From Sideroxyarcus sp045866275 (GTDB lineage: Bacteria > Pseudomonadota > Gammaproteobacteria > Burkholderiales > Gallionellaceae), in NCBI GenBank assembly GCA_045866275.1, contig BAAFRX010000017.1:1-48325 (forward strand): DNA of 48,325 bases, given 5' to 3'. Made by a program: the position numbers and the translations under genes. Positions 24,730 to 33,768 of the stretch are shown here, piece by piece. Numbering within the stretch: the stretch's first letter is position 1; each line of letters starts with the position of its first letter. Under the pieces are notes generated by a model. It did no database searches, was not told the DNA's origin, and saw only the letters and a list, made by a program, of their open reading frames with translations.

Positions 24730-26756
24730 GACGACCCTTTCTGTTGGTGCGCGCGTTGCCGGTGCCGGATCTTCCACCACGCCTCCAGCAGACAGGCGAC
24801 CGACCAGGCCTGACTGGGCGCACCGCGCGGTATATGCGGCGCATCGCCATCGAAGATTTCACTCACGGTCCCGAGTCCGGCATCGGAAAGATGTTGCGGC
24901 AGCGCATTCAGCCGCGACAAAGCCAGCGTCGCATCATCCGTGACCCGGTATTCGGCCAACATGTAATGTCCCAGCAGCCACGCCCACACCGTACCTTGGT
25001 GATAGGCGCTGTCGCGGGAACGGACATCGCCTGCGTAGCGCCCACGGTAGGCGGGATGCGCGGGGTCGAGCGAGCGCAAGCCGAAGGGGGTCAGCAAACG
25101 GTCGCGGCAGATGGCCAGCACGGTCTGCCGCGTGTGCGCATCCAGCGGCGAGAACGGCAGGCTGACGGCGAAAATCTGATTGGGGCGGACGGCATCATCA
25201 TGCGCCTGCGCACCATCCAGCACGTCATACAGACCCAGACCATCGGCGCGCACGAAACGCTGAAAACCGTGCCGGGTGTGCGCAGCCATTTCCCGGTATT
25301 CCGCAGCGCGCGCCTCGTCTTTCATCAGGCCGGCGAATTGCGCCATGGTTTGCAGGGCGTTGAACCACAGCGCGTTGACCTCGACCGGCTTGCCGTGACG
25401 CGGCGTGATGACCTCGTCCCCCACCTTGGCATCCATCCAGGTCAGTTGCACCCCGGCCTCGCCCGCATGCAACAAACCGTCGCCGGCATCCATGCCGATC
25501 CCATGGCGCGTGCCGTCGCGGTAATGCGCGATGATCTGCTGCAGCACCGGCCATGCCTGGACGATGGCGTGCGTATCGTTGATGGCGGTGAGATAGGCGC
25601 ACCACGCTTCGATGTACCACAGCGCGGCATCAACCGTGTTGTATTGCGGCGCATCGCCGTCGTTGGGAAACCAGTTGGGCAACATGCCGCGGTCCACCAG
25701 CGGCAGGTAGCCCAACAGCAATTCGCGTGCTTCCGCATAATGTCCCGTGGCCAGCAACAGGCCGGGCAGGGCGATCATGCTGTCGCGCCCCCATTCGCCG
25801 AACCACGGATAACCGGCGATGAGCGCGAAACGTCCAGGCGGTATGCGCAGCACAAAATTTTCAGACGCCAGGATCAACTGGTCCACACCGGACGGCGTAT
25901 CGGTGAATGCCGGCACCGTCATCTTGACTTGCGTCAATCGCGCCAGGTCCCGTGCCTGAGCGCGCCGCATCGCCTCTTCCACATAACACACCGGTTCATC
26001 TTTTTCGATGGACGCGGTCAGTCCGACCCAGTGCCCGAGGTGAATGGGAAAGGTCATGAATCCGACGCACAAGTGGCGGTCGCGGCTGGAGAGGCCGCGT
26101 TCGCGCTCCTCTGACAGGTCAAAGTTTTCTACGCAGAAATGCGCCTGTTCCGCCACCCCGCAGCGCGAGTGAAAATGCAACGTGGGGCAATCGGGATACT
26201 GCACATCCAGCTCGTGGTCGCTGATTTGCAGCGCGGGTAAAGCCGTGTCGTAACCGCTTTCGCCATGATGGTCGCGGGTGTTGGTCATCAGGCGCAGACG
26301 CAACTGCAACTTGCGCTGGTGCGGGTTTTCCAGCAGGCGCCAAGCCAGATGGGTGCTGTGCCGGCCGTGTTCCATCCAGATGCGCGCTTCGAGCAGCAGG
26401 TCATCCAGACGGTAGCGCCACACCGGCATGCGCCCGTCCAGGCGGAACGATTCAAGCGCCAGATTGCCCTGCGGCTCAACAACGCCGCCGCCCCAGCGAT
26501 TGGTATGCACGGGAATGACACGCTCTCCTTCCAGTAACTCGGCATCCGCTTTGGCGAACAGCAGATGACGCTGCAGGGCTCGCCCGATCGGCGCGACCAG
26601 CAAACCGTGGTAACGCCGGGTCAGCGTGCCGGCCACCGTGCCCCCGGCATAACCGCCTTTGCCATCCGACAACCACCACTCGCGCTGCTCCGCCTGCGCC
26701 AGATCGGTGCACAGTGCGCGGTCGAGTTGCACCTGTTGCGGCAGTTCGGTTTTCAT
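24726..26756 (-). CDS. Amylo-alpha-1,6-glucosidase (glycogen debranching enzyme, archaeal/bacterial type)
   Basis: A 676-residue protein. The N-terminal glycogen-debranching domain starts EWWLSDGKGGYAGGTVAGTL with RRYHGLLVA. The C-terminal GDE (alpha/alpha)6 domain has AGYPWFGEWGRDSMIALPG (about 318-336), PNWFPNDGDAPQYNTVDAAL and YHQGTVWAWLLGHY. Family members hydrolyse alpha-1,6 branches of glycogen. It lies between tal and the GH63-like gene, overlapping the latter by four bases. No signal peptide is visible. Confidence 0.87.
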   Translation of the reverse strand: MKTELPQQVQLDRALCTDLAQAEQREWWLSDGKGGYAGGTVAGTLTRRYHGLLVAPIGRALQRHLLFAKADAELLEGERVIPVHTNRWGGGVVEPQGNLALESFRLDGRMPVWRYRLDDLLLEARIWMEHGRHSTHLAWRLLENPHQRKLQLRLRLMTNTRDHHGESGYDTALPALQISDHELDVQYPDCPTLHFHSRCGVAEQAHFCVENFDLSEERERGLSSRDRHLCVGFMTFPIHLGHWVGLTASIEKDEPVCYVEEAMRRAQARDLARLTQVKMTVPAFTDTPSGVDQLILASENFVLRIPPGRFALIAGYPWFGEWGRDSMIALPGLLLATGHYAEARELLLGYLPLVDRGMLPNWFPNDGDAPQYNTVDAALWYIEAWCAYLTAINDTHAIVQAWPVLQQIIAHYRDGTRHGIGMDAGDGLLHAGEAGVQLTWMDAKVGDEVITPRHGKPVEVNALWFNALQTMAQFAGLMKDEARAAEYREMAAHTRHGFQRFVRADGLGLYDVLDGAQAHDDAVRPNQIFAVSLPFSPLDAHTRQTVLAICRDRLLTPFGLRSLDPAHPAYRGRYAGDVRSRDSAYHQGTVWAWLLGHYMLAEYRVTDDATLALSRLNALPQHLSDAGLGTVSEIFDGDAPHIPRGAPSQAWSVACLLEAWWKIRHRQRAHQQKGSS

Positions 26757-26792
26757 CGCAATGTCTGATGAGGGTGGCGGAATAACATCCGG

Positions 26793-27743
26793 TCAGAGCT
26801 GCTCTGCCAGCCTGTTTTCGAGCTTGATCTGGTCAGCCGTAAAACCACGGATACCTTCCGCCAGCTTCTCGGTGGCCATGGCGTCTTCGTTCATCAGCCA
26901 GCGGAATTCGGCTTCGCTCAACGGCTTCGGGCGCGGTTCGGTCGCGCCGTTATCAACCAGTTTGCGTTCCAGAACGCCCTCGGTCGTGTCCAGTTCTTTC
27001 AGCAGCGCGGGCGCAATGGTCAACCGGTCGCAACCGGCGAGCGCAAGGATCTCGCCCATGTTGCGGAACGAGGCGCCCATCACGATGGTCGGGTAACCGT
27101 GCGCCTTGTAATAGGCATAAATTTTTCGCACCGATTGCACGCCCGGGTCTTCTTCCGCCGCAAAATCCTTGCCGGTTTTGACTTTGTACCAGTCGAGAAT
27201 GCGCCCGACGAAGGGCGAGATCAGGGTTGCCCCGGCTTCGGCGCAGGCGCGTGCCTGGGCGAAACCGAACAGCAGGGTGAGATTGCAATGAATGCCCTCG
27301 CGTTCGAGAATTTCTGCCGCGCGGATGCCTTCCCAGGTCGAGGCGATCTTGATCAGCACGCGCGCGTTGCCGACCCCCGCCTCGTTGTACAGCGCGATCA
27401 GCTTGCGCGCTTTTGCGATCGTCGCGGCGGTGTCGAACGACAGGCGCGCGTCCACTTCGGTCGAGATGCGGCCGGGAACGGATTTGAGCACTTCCACACC
27501 GACCGCGACCGCCAGCTTGTCCATTGCATCGTGCGCCAGCTGTGCGCGGTCATTGCCCTGCAATTTTGCCCAGGCGATCGCATCAACGATCAGCGGCCCA
27601 TATTCCGGCAGCGTTGCCGCCTTGAACAAAAGCGAGGGATTGGTGGTGGCATCCTGCGGGTGGTGGTGGCGGATGGCGTCGATGTCGCCGGTGTCCGCCA
27701 CGATGGTGGTCATGCTTTCGAGTTGTTGCAACAGCGTGCTCAT
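26793..27743 (-). CDS. tal: Transaldolase
   Basis: A 316-residue TalB-type transaldolase. DATTNPSLLFKA (about 32-43) and VLIKIASTWEGIRA with the Schiff-base lysine are the two family signatures. It exchanges dihydroxyacetone units between sugar phosphates in the non-oxidative pentose phosphate pathway. The start at 27743 is fixed by a strong AGGAGG four bases upstream; a longer frame to 27782 lacks one. It is the first gene of the tal-debranching-glucosidase-zwf-glk-pgl(-gnd) operon. A small GCTCG/CGAGC hairpin (27766-27780) lies in its leader. Confidence 0.95.
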   Translation of the reverse strand: MSTLLQQLESMTTIVADTGDIDAIRHHHPQDATTNPSLLFKAATLPEYGPLIVDAIAWAKLQGNDRAQLAHDAMDKLAVAVGVEVLKSVPGRISTEVDARLSFDTAATIAKARKLIALYNEAGVGNARVLIKIASTWEGIRAAEILEREGIHCNLTLLFGFAQARACAEAGATLISPFVGRILDWYKVKTGKDFAAEEDPGVQSVRKIYAYYKAHGYPTIVMGASFRNMGEILALAGCDRLTIAPALLKELDTTEGVLERKLVDNGATEPRPKPLSEAEFRWLMNEDAMATEKLAEGIRGFTADQIKLENRLAEQL

Positions 27744-27884
27744 ACAACCTCCTGGATTGGCCTTTGCTCGCGAATCGAGCATCGGCCTGCCTAGGTAGTC
27801 GAGAGAAACGCCGCGCCCTTACATTTCAACAGGTGCGGTCACCACGGGGCACTGATGGACAGCCGCCCAATGGAGTATCCGGGT

Positions 27885-29021
27885 TCAGTTTATGCGCAGA
27901 CCTTCGATACCGCTCATCACGTCGCGGTCCTTGGTGGCCTGGCCTTCGAGCTTGATCTTCAGGCGCAGGTCGTTGACCGAGTCGGCGTTCTTCAGCGCTT
28001 CCTCGTAACTGATCATGCCGGCCTCGTGCAGGTCGAACAGCGCCTGGTCGAAGGTCTGCATGCCGATCTCGCGCGACTTGGACATCACCTCCTTGATCTC
28101 GTGCACCTGTCCCTTGAAGATCAGATCCGCGATCAGCGGAGAATTGAGCAGGATTTCGAACGCGGCCGCGCGACCCTTGCCGTCCCGTTTCGGGATCAGG
28201 CGCTGCGAGATGAGCGACTTGACGTTGAGCGACAGGTCCATCAGCAATTGTTCGCGGCGTTCTTCCGGGAAGAAGTTGATGATGCGGTCCAGCGCCTGGT
28301 TGGCGCTGTTGGCGTGCAACGTCGCCATGCACAGGTGTCCGGTCTCGGCGAAGGCCACCGCGTATTCCATGGTCTCGCGGTCGCGGATCTCGCCGATCAG
28401 GATCACGTCCGGCGCCTGGCGCAGGGTGTTCTTCAGCGCGTTCTGCCAGTTGTCCGTGTCCACCCCGACTTCGCGGTGGGTGATGATGCACTTGTCGTGT
28501 TCGTGCACATATTCCACCGGGTCTTCGATGGTGATGATGTGGCCATAGCTGTTGTGGTTGCGGTGGCCGATCATCGCGGCGAGCGTGGTGGATTTGCCGG
28601 AGCCGGTGCCGCCGACCAGGATCACCAGCCCGCGCTTGGTCATCACCACATCCTTCAGGATCGGCGGCAGGCTCAAATCTTCAAAGCTCGGAATTTTGGT
28701 GGTGATGGTGCGCAGCACCATGCCGACGCGCTGTTGCTGCATGAACACATTGACGCGGAAGCGCCCGATGCCGGGGGGATTGATGGCGAAATTGCTTTCG
28801 TGGGTCGATTCGAATTCGGCCGCCTGGCGGTCGTTCATGATGCTGCGCGCCAGTTCCTGGGTGTGTTGCGCGGTCAGCGCCTGGTTCGACACCGGGGTCA
28901 TCTTGCCGTCGATCTTGAACGCGGGCGGAAAACCGGCCGTCACGAACAGGTCGGACGCATTCTGCGAGATCATCCCGCGCAACAGGTTGTGAACGAGTTC
29001 GGTCGCCTGGTTTCTTTCCAT
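27885..29021 (-). CDS. pilU: Type IV pilus retraction ATPase PilU
   Basis: A 378-residue secretion-type hexameric ATPase. Walker A is GGTGSGKSTT (about 136-145), the Asp box IITIEDPVEYVHEH, Walker B VILIGEIRDRETM and the His box GHLCMATLHANSA. The N-terminus SDLFVTAGFPP and the extended C-terminal tail (beyond about 345) distinguish PilU from PilT. It supports PilT in pilus retraction. It follows pilT by 15 bases. Confidence 0.93.
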   Translation of the reverse strand: MERNQATELVHNLLRGMISQNASDLFVTAGFPPAFKIDGKMTPVSNQALTAQHTQELARSIMNDRQAAEFESTHESNFAINPPGIGRFRVNVFMQQQRVGMVLRTITTKIPSFEDLSLPPILKDVVMTKRGLVILVGGTGSGKSTTLAAMIGHRNHNSYGHIITIEDPVEYVHEHDKCIITHREVGVDTDNWQNALKNTLRQAPDVILIGEIRDRETMEYAVAFAETGHLCMATLHANSANQALDRIINFFPEERREQLLMDLSLNVKSLISQRLIPKRDGKGRAAAFEILLNSPLIADLIFKGQVHEIKEVMSKSREIGMQTFDQALFDLHEAGMISYEEALKNADSVNDLRLKIKLEGQATKDRDVMSGIEGLRIN

Positions 29022-29036
29022 GAGAGTTCTCCTTGA

Positions 29037-30080
29037 TCAGCCCGGGAACAGGTCCTTGTTCGCGGCTTTGCCGCGCGCTTCGGCCGAACTGACGACGCCG
29101 CGTTTCACCAGGTCGGTCAGGCACTGGTCGAGCGTCTGCATGCCGATGCTGCCGCCGGTCTGGATGGCGGAATACATCTGCGGCACTTTCGCTTCGCGGA
29201 TCAGGTTGCGGATGGCGGGGGTGCACAGCATGATCTCGTGCGCGGCGGCGCGGCCGCTGCCGTCCTTGGTCTTGAGCAGGGTCTGCGAGATCACCGCGCG
29301 CAGCGATTCGGACAACATCGCGCGCACCATCTCCTTCTCGTCGGCGGGGAACACGTCGATGATGCGGTCGATGGTCTTGGCGGCGGAGCTGGTGTGCAGC
29401 GTGCCGAACACCAGGTGGCCGGTCTCGGCGGCGGACATCGCCAGGCGGATGGTTTCCAGGTCGCGCATTTCGCCGACCAGAATCACGTCCGGGTCTTCGC
29501 GCAGGGCCGAGCGCAGGGCATTGTTGAACGACAGCGTGTGCGGGCCGACTTCACGCTGGTTGATCAGGCACTTCTTCGATTCGTGCACGAATTCGATCGG
29601 GTCTTCCACGGTCAGGATGTGGCCCATCTCTTTTTCGTTGATGTGGTTGACCATGGCCGCCAGCGTGGTCGACTTGCCGGAACCGGTGGGGCCGGTCACC
29701 AGCACCAGGCCGCGCGGATACTCCGAGATGGCCTCGAAGATCTTCGGACACTTGAGGTCTTCGAGGCTCATGATCTTGGAGGGAATGGTGCGCATCACCG
29801 CGCCCGCGCCGCGGTTCTGCACAAAGGCATTGACCCGGAAACGCGCCAGATTCGGCACTTCGAACGAGAAGTCGACTTCCTTGTTCTCCTCGTAATGCTT
29901 GCGCTGCCCGTCGTTCATGATGTCGTACACCATGGCGTGCACTTCCTTGTGTTCCATCGGCGGCAGGTTGATGCGGCGCATGTCGCCGTGCACGCGGATC
30001 ATCGGCGGCAGGCCGGCAGAAAGGTGCAGGTCGGAGGCTTGGTTCTTCACGCCGAAGGCGAGCAGTTCGGTGATATCCAT
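29037..30080 (-). CDS. pilT: Type IV pilus retraction ATPase PilT
   Basis: A 347-residue ATPase powering pilus depolymerisation and twitching. Walker A is GPTGSGKSTT (about 129-138), the Asp box ILTVEDPIEFVHES, Walker B VILVGEMRDLETI and the His box GHLVFGTLHTSSA. The C-terminal helix LRAVISQTLL is retained. It is divergent from yggS with 53 bases between the two ATGs, a shared promoter region. Confidence 0.96.
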   Translation of the reverse strand: MDITELLAFGVKNQASDLHLSAGLPPMIRVHGDMRRINLPPMEHKEVHAMVYDIMNDGQRKHYEENKEVDFSFEVPNLARFRVNAFVQNRGAGAVMRTIPSKIMSLEDLKCPKIFEAISEYPRGLVLVTGPTGSGKSTTLAAMVNHINEKEMGHILTVEDPIEFVHESKKCLINQREVGPHTLSFNNALRSALREDPDVILVGEMRDLETIRLAMSAAETGHLVFGTLHTSSAAKTIDRIIDVFPADEKEMVRAMLSESLRAVISQTLLKTKDGSGRAAAHEIMLCTPAIRNLIREAKVPQMYSAIQTGGSIGMQTLDQCLTDLVKRGVVSSAEARGKAANKDLFPG

Positions 30081-30133
30081 ATATAATTCCCCAGTCGTTA
30101 AACAACCGCCAACACCGCGCAGGCCGCCGGATT

Positions 30134-30832
30134 ATGACTGCAATCCTTTCCAACTTGCAAGCCGTGAAGCGGGCCATTGCCGCGGCGGCCAGCGCGGCGG
30201 GGCGCCGCGGGGACGCGGTGCGGCTGCTGGCGGTCAGCAAGACCTTTCCGGCAACTTCCGTACGCGAGGCATACCAGTCCGGACAGACCGCTTTCGGCGA
30301 GAATTACCTGCAGGAAGCGCTGGACAAGATCGACGCCTTGCGCGACCTGCCCCTGGAGTGGCATTTCATCGGTCCCATCCAGAGCAACAAGACGCGCCCC
30401 ATCGCCGAAAACTTCGCCTGGGTGCACGGCGTGGAGCGCTTGAAGATCGCCGAACGCCTGTCCGCGCAGCGCCCGTCGCAGCTGCCGCCGCTCAATCTCT
30501 GCCTGCAGGTCAACGTGAGTGGCGAAGCAAGCAAGAGCGGGGTCGCGCCGAACGATTTGCTGCCGCTGGCGCGGGCGGTGGCCGGCTTGCCGCATCTCCG
30601 CCTGCGCGGCCTGATGGCGATTCCGGCACCGGCCACGGACGAGGAGGCACAGCGGGTTCCCTTTGCGCGGATGCGCGAATGGCTGGAATTCCTGAACCGG
30701 CAAGGCCTGCAGTTGGATACACTGTCCATGGGCATGTCGCATGATTTTGCGGCGGCGATCCGGGAAGGTGCGACCCTCGTGCGCATTGGCACCGCCATCT
30801 TTGGCGCACGTCATCAGGGAGAAAAGAAATGA
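30134..30832 (+). CDS. yggS: YggS/PLPBP pyridoxal-phosphate homeostasis protein
   Basis: A 232-residue fold-type III PLP-binding protein. The PLP lysine is in LLAVSKTFPA (about residue 36), FGENYLQEALDK and WHFIGPIQSNKTRPIAEN are family blocks, and LSMGMSHDFAAAIREGATLVRIGTAIFG binds the phosphate. It buffers free PLP and affects amino-acid pools. It overlaps proC by four bases, the conserved yggS-proC-yggT arrangement. Confidence 0.94.
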   Translation: MTAILSNLQAVKRAIAAAASAAGRRGDAVRLLAVSKTFPATSVREAYQSGQTAFGENYLQEALDKIDALRDLPLEWHFIGPIQSNKTRPIAENFAWVHGVERLKIAERLSAQRPSQLPPLNLCLQVNVSGEASKSGVAPNDLLPLARAVAGLPHLRLRGLMAIPAPATDEEAQRVPFARMREWLEFLNRQGLQLDTLSMGMSHDFAAAIREGATLVRIGTAIFGARHQGEKK

Positions 30833-31641
30833 ATATCTGTTTTATCGGCGGCGGCAATATGGCCAAGGCGCTGGTGGGCGGCATGCTCAAGCGCGGCTAT
30901 GCCCCCTCCAAGATCCGGGTGGTCGAGCTGGAAGAAGCGCGGTGCGCGGCGCTCCACGAGGAATTCGTGGTGCGTGCGACGACCAACATGAGCGATGCCG
31001 TTTCGTATTGCGAGATCGTGCTGCTGACGGTGAAGCCGCAACAATTGCGCGGGGTATGCGCCGATCTGGCCCCCCTGCTGACGGGGCAGCTGGTGATTTC
31101 GATTGCCGCCGGAATTCGCGCGCGGGACATCGCGCGCTGGCTGGGCACGCACCATGTGGTGCGCGCCATGCCGAACACGCCGGCGCTGATTCGCCATGGG
31201 GTGACCGGACTGTATGCCCTGCCGCAAGTACCGAAAAAAGGGCGCGAGCAGGCGGACTCCATCCTCGAGGCGGTGGGCACCACGTTGTGGGTTGAGCAGG
31301 AAACGCAACTGGATGGCGTCACCGCGATTTCGGGCAGCGGTCCGGCCTACGTGTTCTATTTCATCGAGGCCCTGCAGCAGGCGGCGCGCGAACTCGGCCT
31401 GGACGAATTGCAGGCGCGGCAACTGGTGCTCGATACCTTTATCGGCGCGGCCAAGCTGGCCGATGCCAGCCCGGAAGATGTGGCCACCCTGCGTGCCCGG
31501 GTCACGTCCCGGAACGGCACCACCGAACGTGCCTTGGTCAGCATGGAATCGAATCGCGTGCGGCAACACATCATCGCCGCCGCGCATGCCGCCGCACGCC
31601 GTTCGCAAGAGCTTGGCGACGAGCTCGGGAAGGATGACTGA
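30829..31641 (+). CDS. proC: Pyrroline-5-carboxylate reductase
   Basis: A 270-residue enzyme for the last step of proline synthesis. The NAD(P)H-binding N-terminus is MNICFIGGGNMAKALVGG. VVRAMPNTPALIRHGVTGL and the C-terminal signature TSRNGTTERAL are diagnostic (the usual motif is T-S-P-G-G-T-T; here R-N replaces P-G). AISGSGPAYVFYFIEAL is also typical. It overlaps both neighbours by one to four bases. Confidence 0.94.
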   Translation: MNICFIGGGNMAKALVGGMLKRGYAPSKIRVVELEEARCAALHEEFVVRATTNMSDAVSYCEIVLLTVKPQQLRGVCADLAPLLTGQLVISIAAGIRARDIARWLGTHHVVRAMPNTPALIRHGVTGLYALPQVPKKGREQADSILEAVGTTLWVEQETQLDGVTAISGSGPAYVFYFIEALQQAARELGLDELQARQLVLDTFIGAAKLADASPEDVATLRARVTSRNGTTERALVSMESNRVRQHIIAAAHAAARRSQELGDELGKDD

Positions 31642-32207
31642 TGCTGGCGGAAGCCCTGCAACTCCTGCTCGATGCCCTGCTGCAACCGTTTGCGGTCGTC
31701 CTGCTGTTTCGTTTTCATGCGGTGTGGCTGCGCGTCCCGATGCGCAACCCGCTGGGGGAATTCGTGATGGCGGTTACCGATTTTCTGGTGCTGCGCGCGC
31801 GCCGTGTGATTCCCGCGGCGTGGGGGCTGGATAGTGCCACCCTGTTGCTGGCATTCGGTTTTGAATTCCTCTACCTTGCGGCCTTTCTAGCCTTGCAGGG
31901 ATACGCCTATGCACATTTCCCGCTCACCGGATTGCTGCTGTGGACGGCGGTCAGGCTGCTCAAATTGAGCCTCTATCTGCTGATTGCCAGTCTGCTGGTC
32001 GAAGCCCTCTTGTCCTGGTTCAATCCGCACACGCCGATCGCCCCCCTGCTGGCCGCGGTCAACCGGCCATTCCTGCAACCCGTACGCCGCATCATGCCGC
32101 CGCTGGGAAGGGTCGATCTCTCCATCCTGCTGCTGTTTCTCGTGTGCCAGATGGTGCTGATCGTGATTGTCGGCGGGCTGGAGCAGTTTGCTACGCGCCT
32201 GCTTTGA
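31641..32207 (+). CDS. yggT: YggT-family membrane protein
   Basis: A 188-residue inner-membrane protein made of two YggT repeats, each with paired hydrophobic helices; the motifs SWFNPHTPIAPLLAAVNRPF and PVRRIMPPLGRVDLSILLLF are typical of the second repeat. It is linked with proC and implicated in osmotic or ion homeostasis in E. coli. The start overlaps the proC stop (TGATG). Its 3' end overlaps the convergent methyltransferase gene by 17 bases. Confidence 0.88.
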   Translation: MLAEALQLLLDALLQPFAVVLLFRFHAVWLRVPMRNPLGEFVMAVTDFLVLRARRVIPAAWGLDSATLLLAFGFEFLYLAAFLALQGYAYAHFPLTGLLLWTAVRLLKLSLYLLIASLLVEALLSWFNPHTPIAPLLAAVNRPFLQPVRRIMPPLGRVDLSILLLFLVCQMVLIVIVGGLEQFATRLL

Positions 32208-32820
32208 GCAGGCGGATGCGGCGGAACCAGCCCCCGGCCAGTGCCGGGGTGTCTTCCACCACCTGCAGTTCCGGCACGGCGCGCAGCACCTCCTCGAACA
32301 CCACATCCATGCGCGTGGCCAGTCGACGGGTAAGCACGTTGAACAGGCGGCGCAGCGGCGCGCTTTGTCCCGGCTGCAAGAACTTGTCGAACAATAAAAT
32401 GGTGCCGCCGGGTTTCAGCACGCGCGCGGCTTCCGCCAGGCAGCGCTGCGGGTCGGGCACCACCGCCGTGATGAGGTGCAGCACGACCCAGTCGAACTGC
32501 GCGTCGGCAAACGGCAGCGCCATGCTGTCGCCCAGCACAAAATCCACCTTCAACTTTTCGCCGCGCGGCCGCGCGTGAGCCAGCATCGCCGGATTGAAAT
32601 CCAGCGCGGTGTAATGGTGTTTTTCGGGCACCCAGGGCAGGTCCAGCCCGGTACCGACACCGCTGATGAGCACGCTCCCGGGAGTATCGGCGGGCAGGGC
32701 GGCAAGCGAATGCCTGCGCGCCGTGCGCATCGGGCGTTCGATGACGAAATCGTAAATCGGCGCGATGAAGCTATAGCTCACCCGCAGCAACGGGTTACGG
32801 CGGTAGGGTTGCTCGCTCAT
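32191..32820 (-). CDS. Class I SAM-dependent methyltransferase (UbiE-like)
   Basis: A 209-residue protein. The SAM-binding motif I is VLISGVGTGLDLPWV (about 50-64; G-V-G-T-G), followed by TALDFNPAMLAHAR and FDWVVLHLITAVVPDP, with RVLKPGGTILLFDKFL as a late motif. The N-terminus (VSYSFIAPIYDFVIERPM) resembles quinone and phospholipid methyltransferases. The substrate is unknown. Its ATG overlaps the oxyR stop by four bases, so it is probably translated from the oxyR message, an unusual partner. Confidence 0.8.
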   Translation of the reverse strand: MSEQPYRRNPLLRVSYSFIAPIYDFVIERPMRTARRHSLAALPADTPGSVLISGVGTGLDLPWVPEKHHYTALDFNPAMLAHARPRGEKLKVDFVLGDSMALPFADAQFDWVVLHLITAVVPDPQRCLAEAARVLKPGGTILLFDKFLQPGQSAPLRRLFNVLTRRLATRMDVVFEEVLRAVPELQVVEDTPALAGGWFRRIRLLKAGA

Positions 32821-33725
32821 GGTGGGTCCAGAGGTTGGATGCCGCTTACTTTAGCCTGTGCCACCGCCTGTGCCAATGCCCCGATCGCTTCCGTACGGGG
32901 AAAGCTCTTGCGCCAGGCCAACGCGATGCGGCGCGAGGGTACGGGCTTGGTGAAGGGCACGATGCTCAGCAGCTTGCTGCGGTAGCGCGCGCTGTTGGCC
33001 GAAGCCGGCAACACGGTGATGCCGAGGCCGGATGCCACCATGTTGCGGATGGTCTCCAGCGAGGTACCGTGCTGCACGTTGTCGTTCCTGCGGCTGCCGG
33101 GGCAGGCCTCGTCCACCTGATTGCTGTAGCAGTGGCCGGAATCCAGTAACAGCACTTTCTCCTGTGCCAGTTCGGCCGGTTTGACACTGCGGCGCGCGGC
33201 CCAGCGGTGGTCGTTGCTCACCACCACCTCGAACGGTTCGTCATACAGGGGATGGGTGAGGATGCTGGAGTCCCCGAACGGCAGGGCGATGATGATCACA
33301 TCCAGCTTGCCATTGCGCAGCAAAGCTTCGAGGTTGGCAGTGATGTTCTCCTCTACGTCCAGCGCCATCTGCGGGGCGAGTTTTTTCAACTGCGGGATCA
33401 GGTCGGGCAACAGGTAAGGGCTGACGCTGTGAATGATGCCGAGGCGCAGCGGGGTGATTAGCTGGTTCTTGCCCTGCGCGGCGATCTCGCGGATGCGCTC
33501 CGCTTCTTCCAGAACGCGCTGGGCCTGCTCGACGATGACGCCACCGATGGGCGTGACGCTGACCTCGTTCTTGCCGCGCTCGAAAATCTGCACACCCAGT
33601 TCGTCTTCAAGCTTCTTGATCGCCAGCGACAGCGCGGGCTGGCTGATGTACGCCTTCTCCGCCGCGCGGCGAAAGTTGCGTTCCTGCGCCACAGCGACGA
33701 TAAAGCGAAGTTCGTTGAGCGTCAC
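32817..33725 (-). CDS. oxyR: OxyR, LysR-type peroxide sensor
   Basis: A 302-residue LysR regulator. The N-terminal helix-turn-helix covers about residues 15-40 (NFRRAAEKAYISQPALSLAI). The redox cysteines fall at C199 (LLDSGHCYS) and C208 (DEACPG), the same numbers as in E. coli OxyR, so disulfide-based hydrogen peroxide sensing is expected. It starts at GTG 33725 behind AAGGAGG (33731-33737). It is divergent from katG, its classical target. A strong hairpin (33743-33768) sits just upstream of its Shine-Dalgarno and would be in the oxyR leader. Confidence 0.93.
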   Translation of the reverse strand: MTLNELRFIVAVAQERNFRRAAEKAYISQPALSLAIKKLEDELGVQIFERGKNEVSVTPIGGVIVEQAQRVLEEAERIREIAAQGKNQLITPLRLGIIHSVSPYLLPDLIPQLKKLAPQMALDVEENITANLEALLRNGKLDVIIIALPFGDSSILTHPLYDEPFEVVVSNDHRWAARRSVKPAELAQEKVLLLDSGHCYSNQVDEACPGSRRNDNVQHGTSLETIRNMVASGLGITVLPASANSARYRSKLLSIVPFTKPVPSRRIALAWRKSFPRTEAIGALAQAVAQAKVSGIQPLDPP

Positions 33726-33742
33726 ACCAGCCTCCTTGGGGA

Positions 33743-33768
33743 GTCATTCCCGCGCAGGCGGGAATGAC
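33743..33768. repeat. dRS3-like inverted repeat (ATTCCC-N8-GGGAAT)
   Basis: GTCATTCCCGC (33743-33753) and GCGGGAATGAC (33758-33768) form a perfect 11-bp stem with loop GCAG. The core (33746-33765) is ATTCCC, eight bases, GGGAAT, the form of neisserial dRS3 elements. It lies in the oxyR-katG spacer, five bases from the oxyR Shine-Dalgarno. Confidence 0.75.

Noticed and set aside
24744..26114. 456-residue plus-strand frame opposite the debranching enzyme
   Set aside because: Antisense shadow with low-complexity GC-driven composition and no Shine-Dalgarno or motif. The minus-strand frame is clearly the glucosidase.
27855..29036. 393-residue plus-strand frame opposite pilU
   Set aside because: Shadow of pilU, composed mainly of hydrophobic and His/Asp residues from the complementary codons; no independent evidence.
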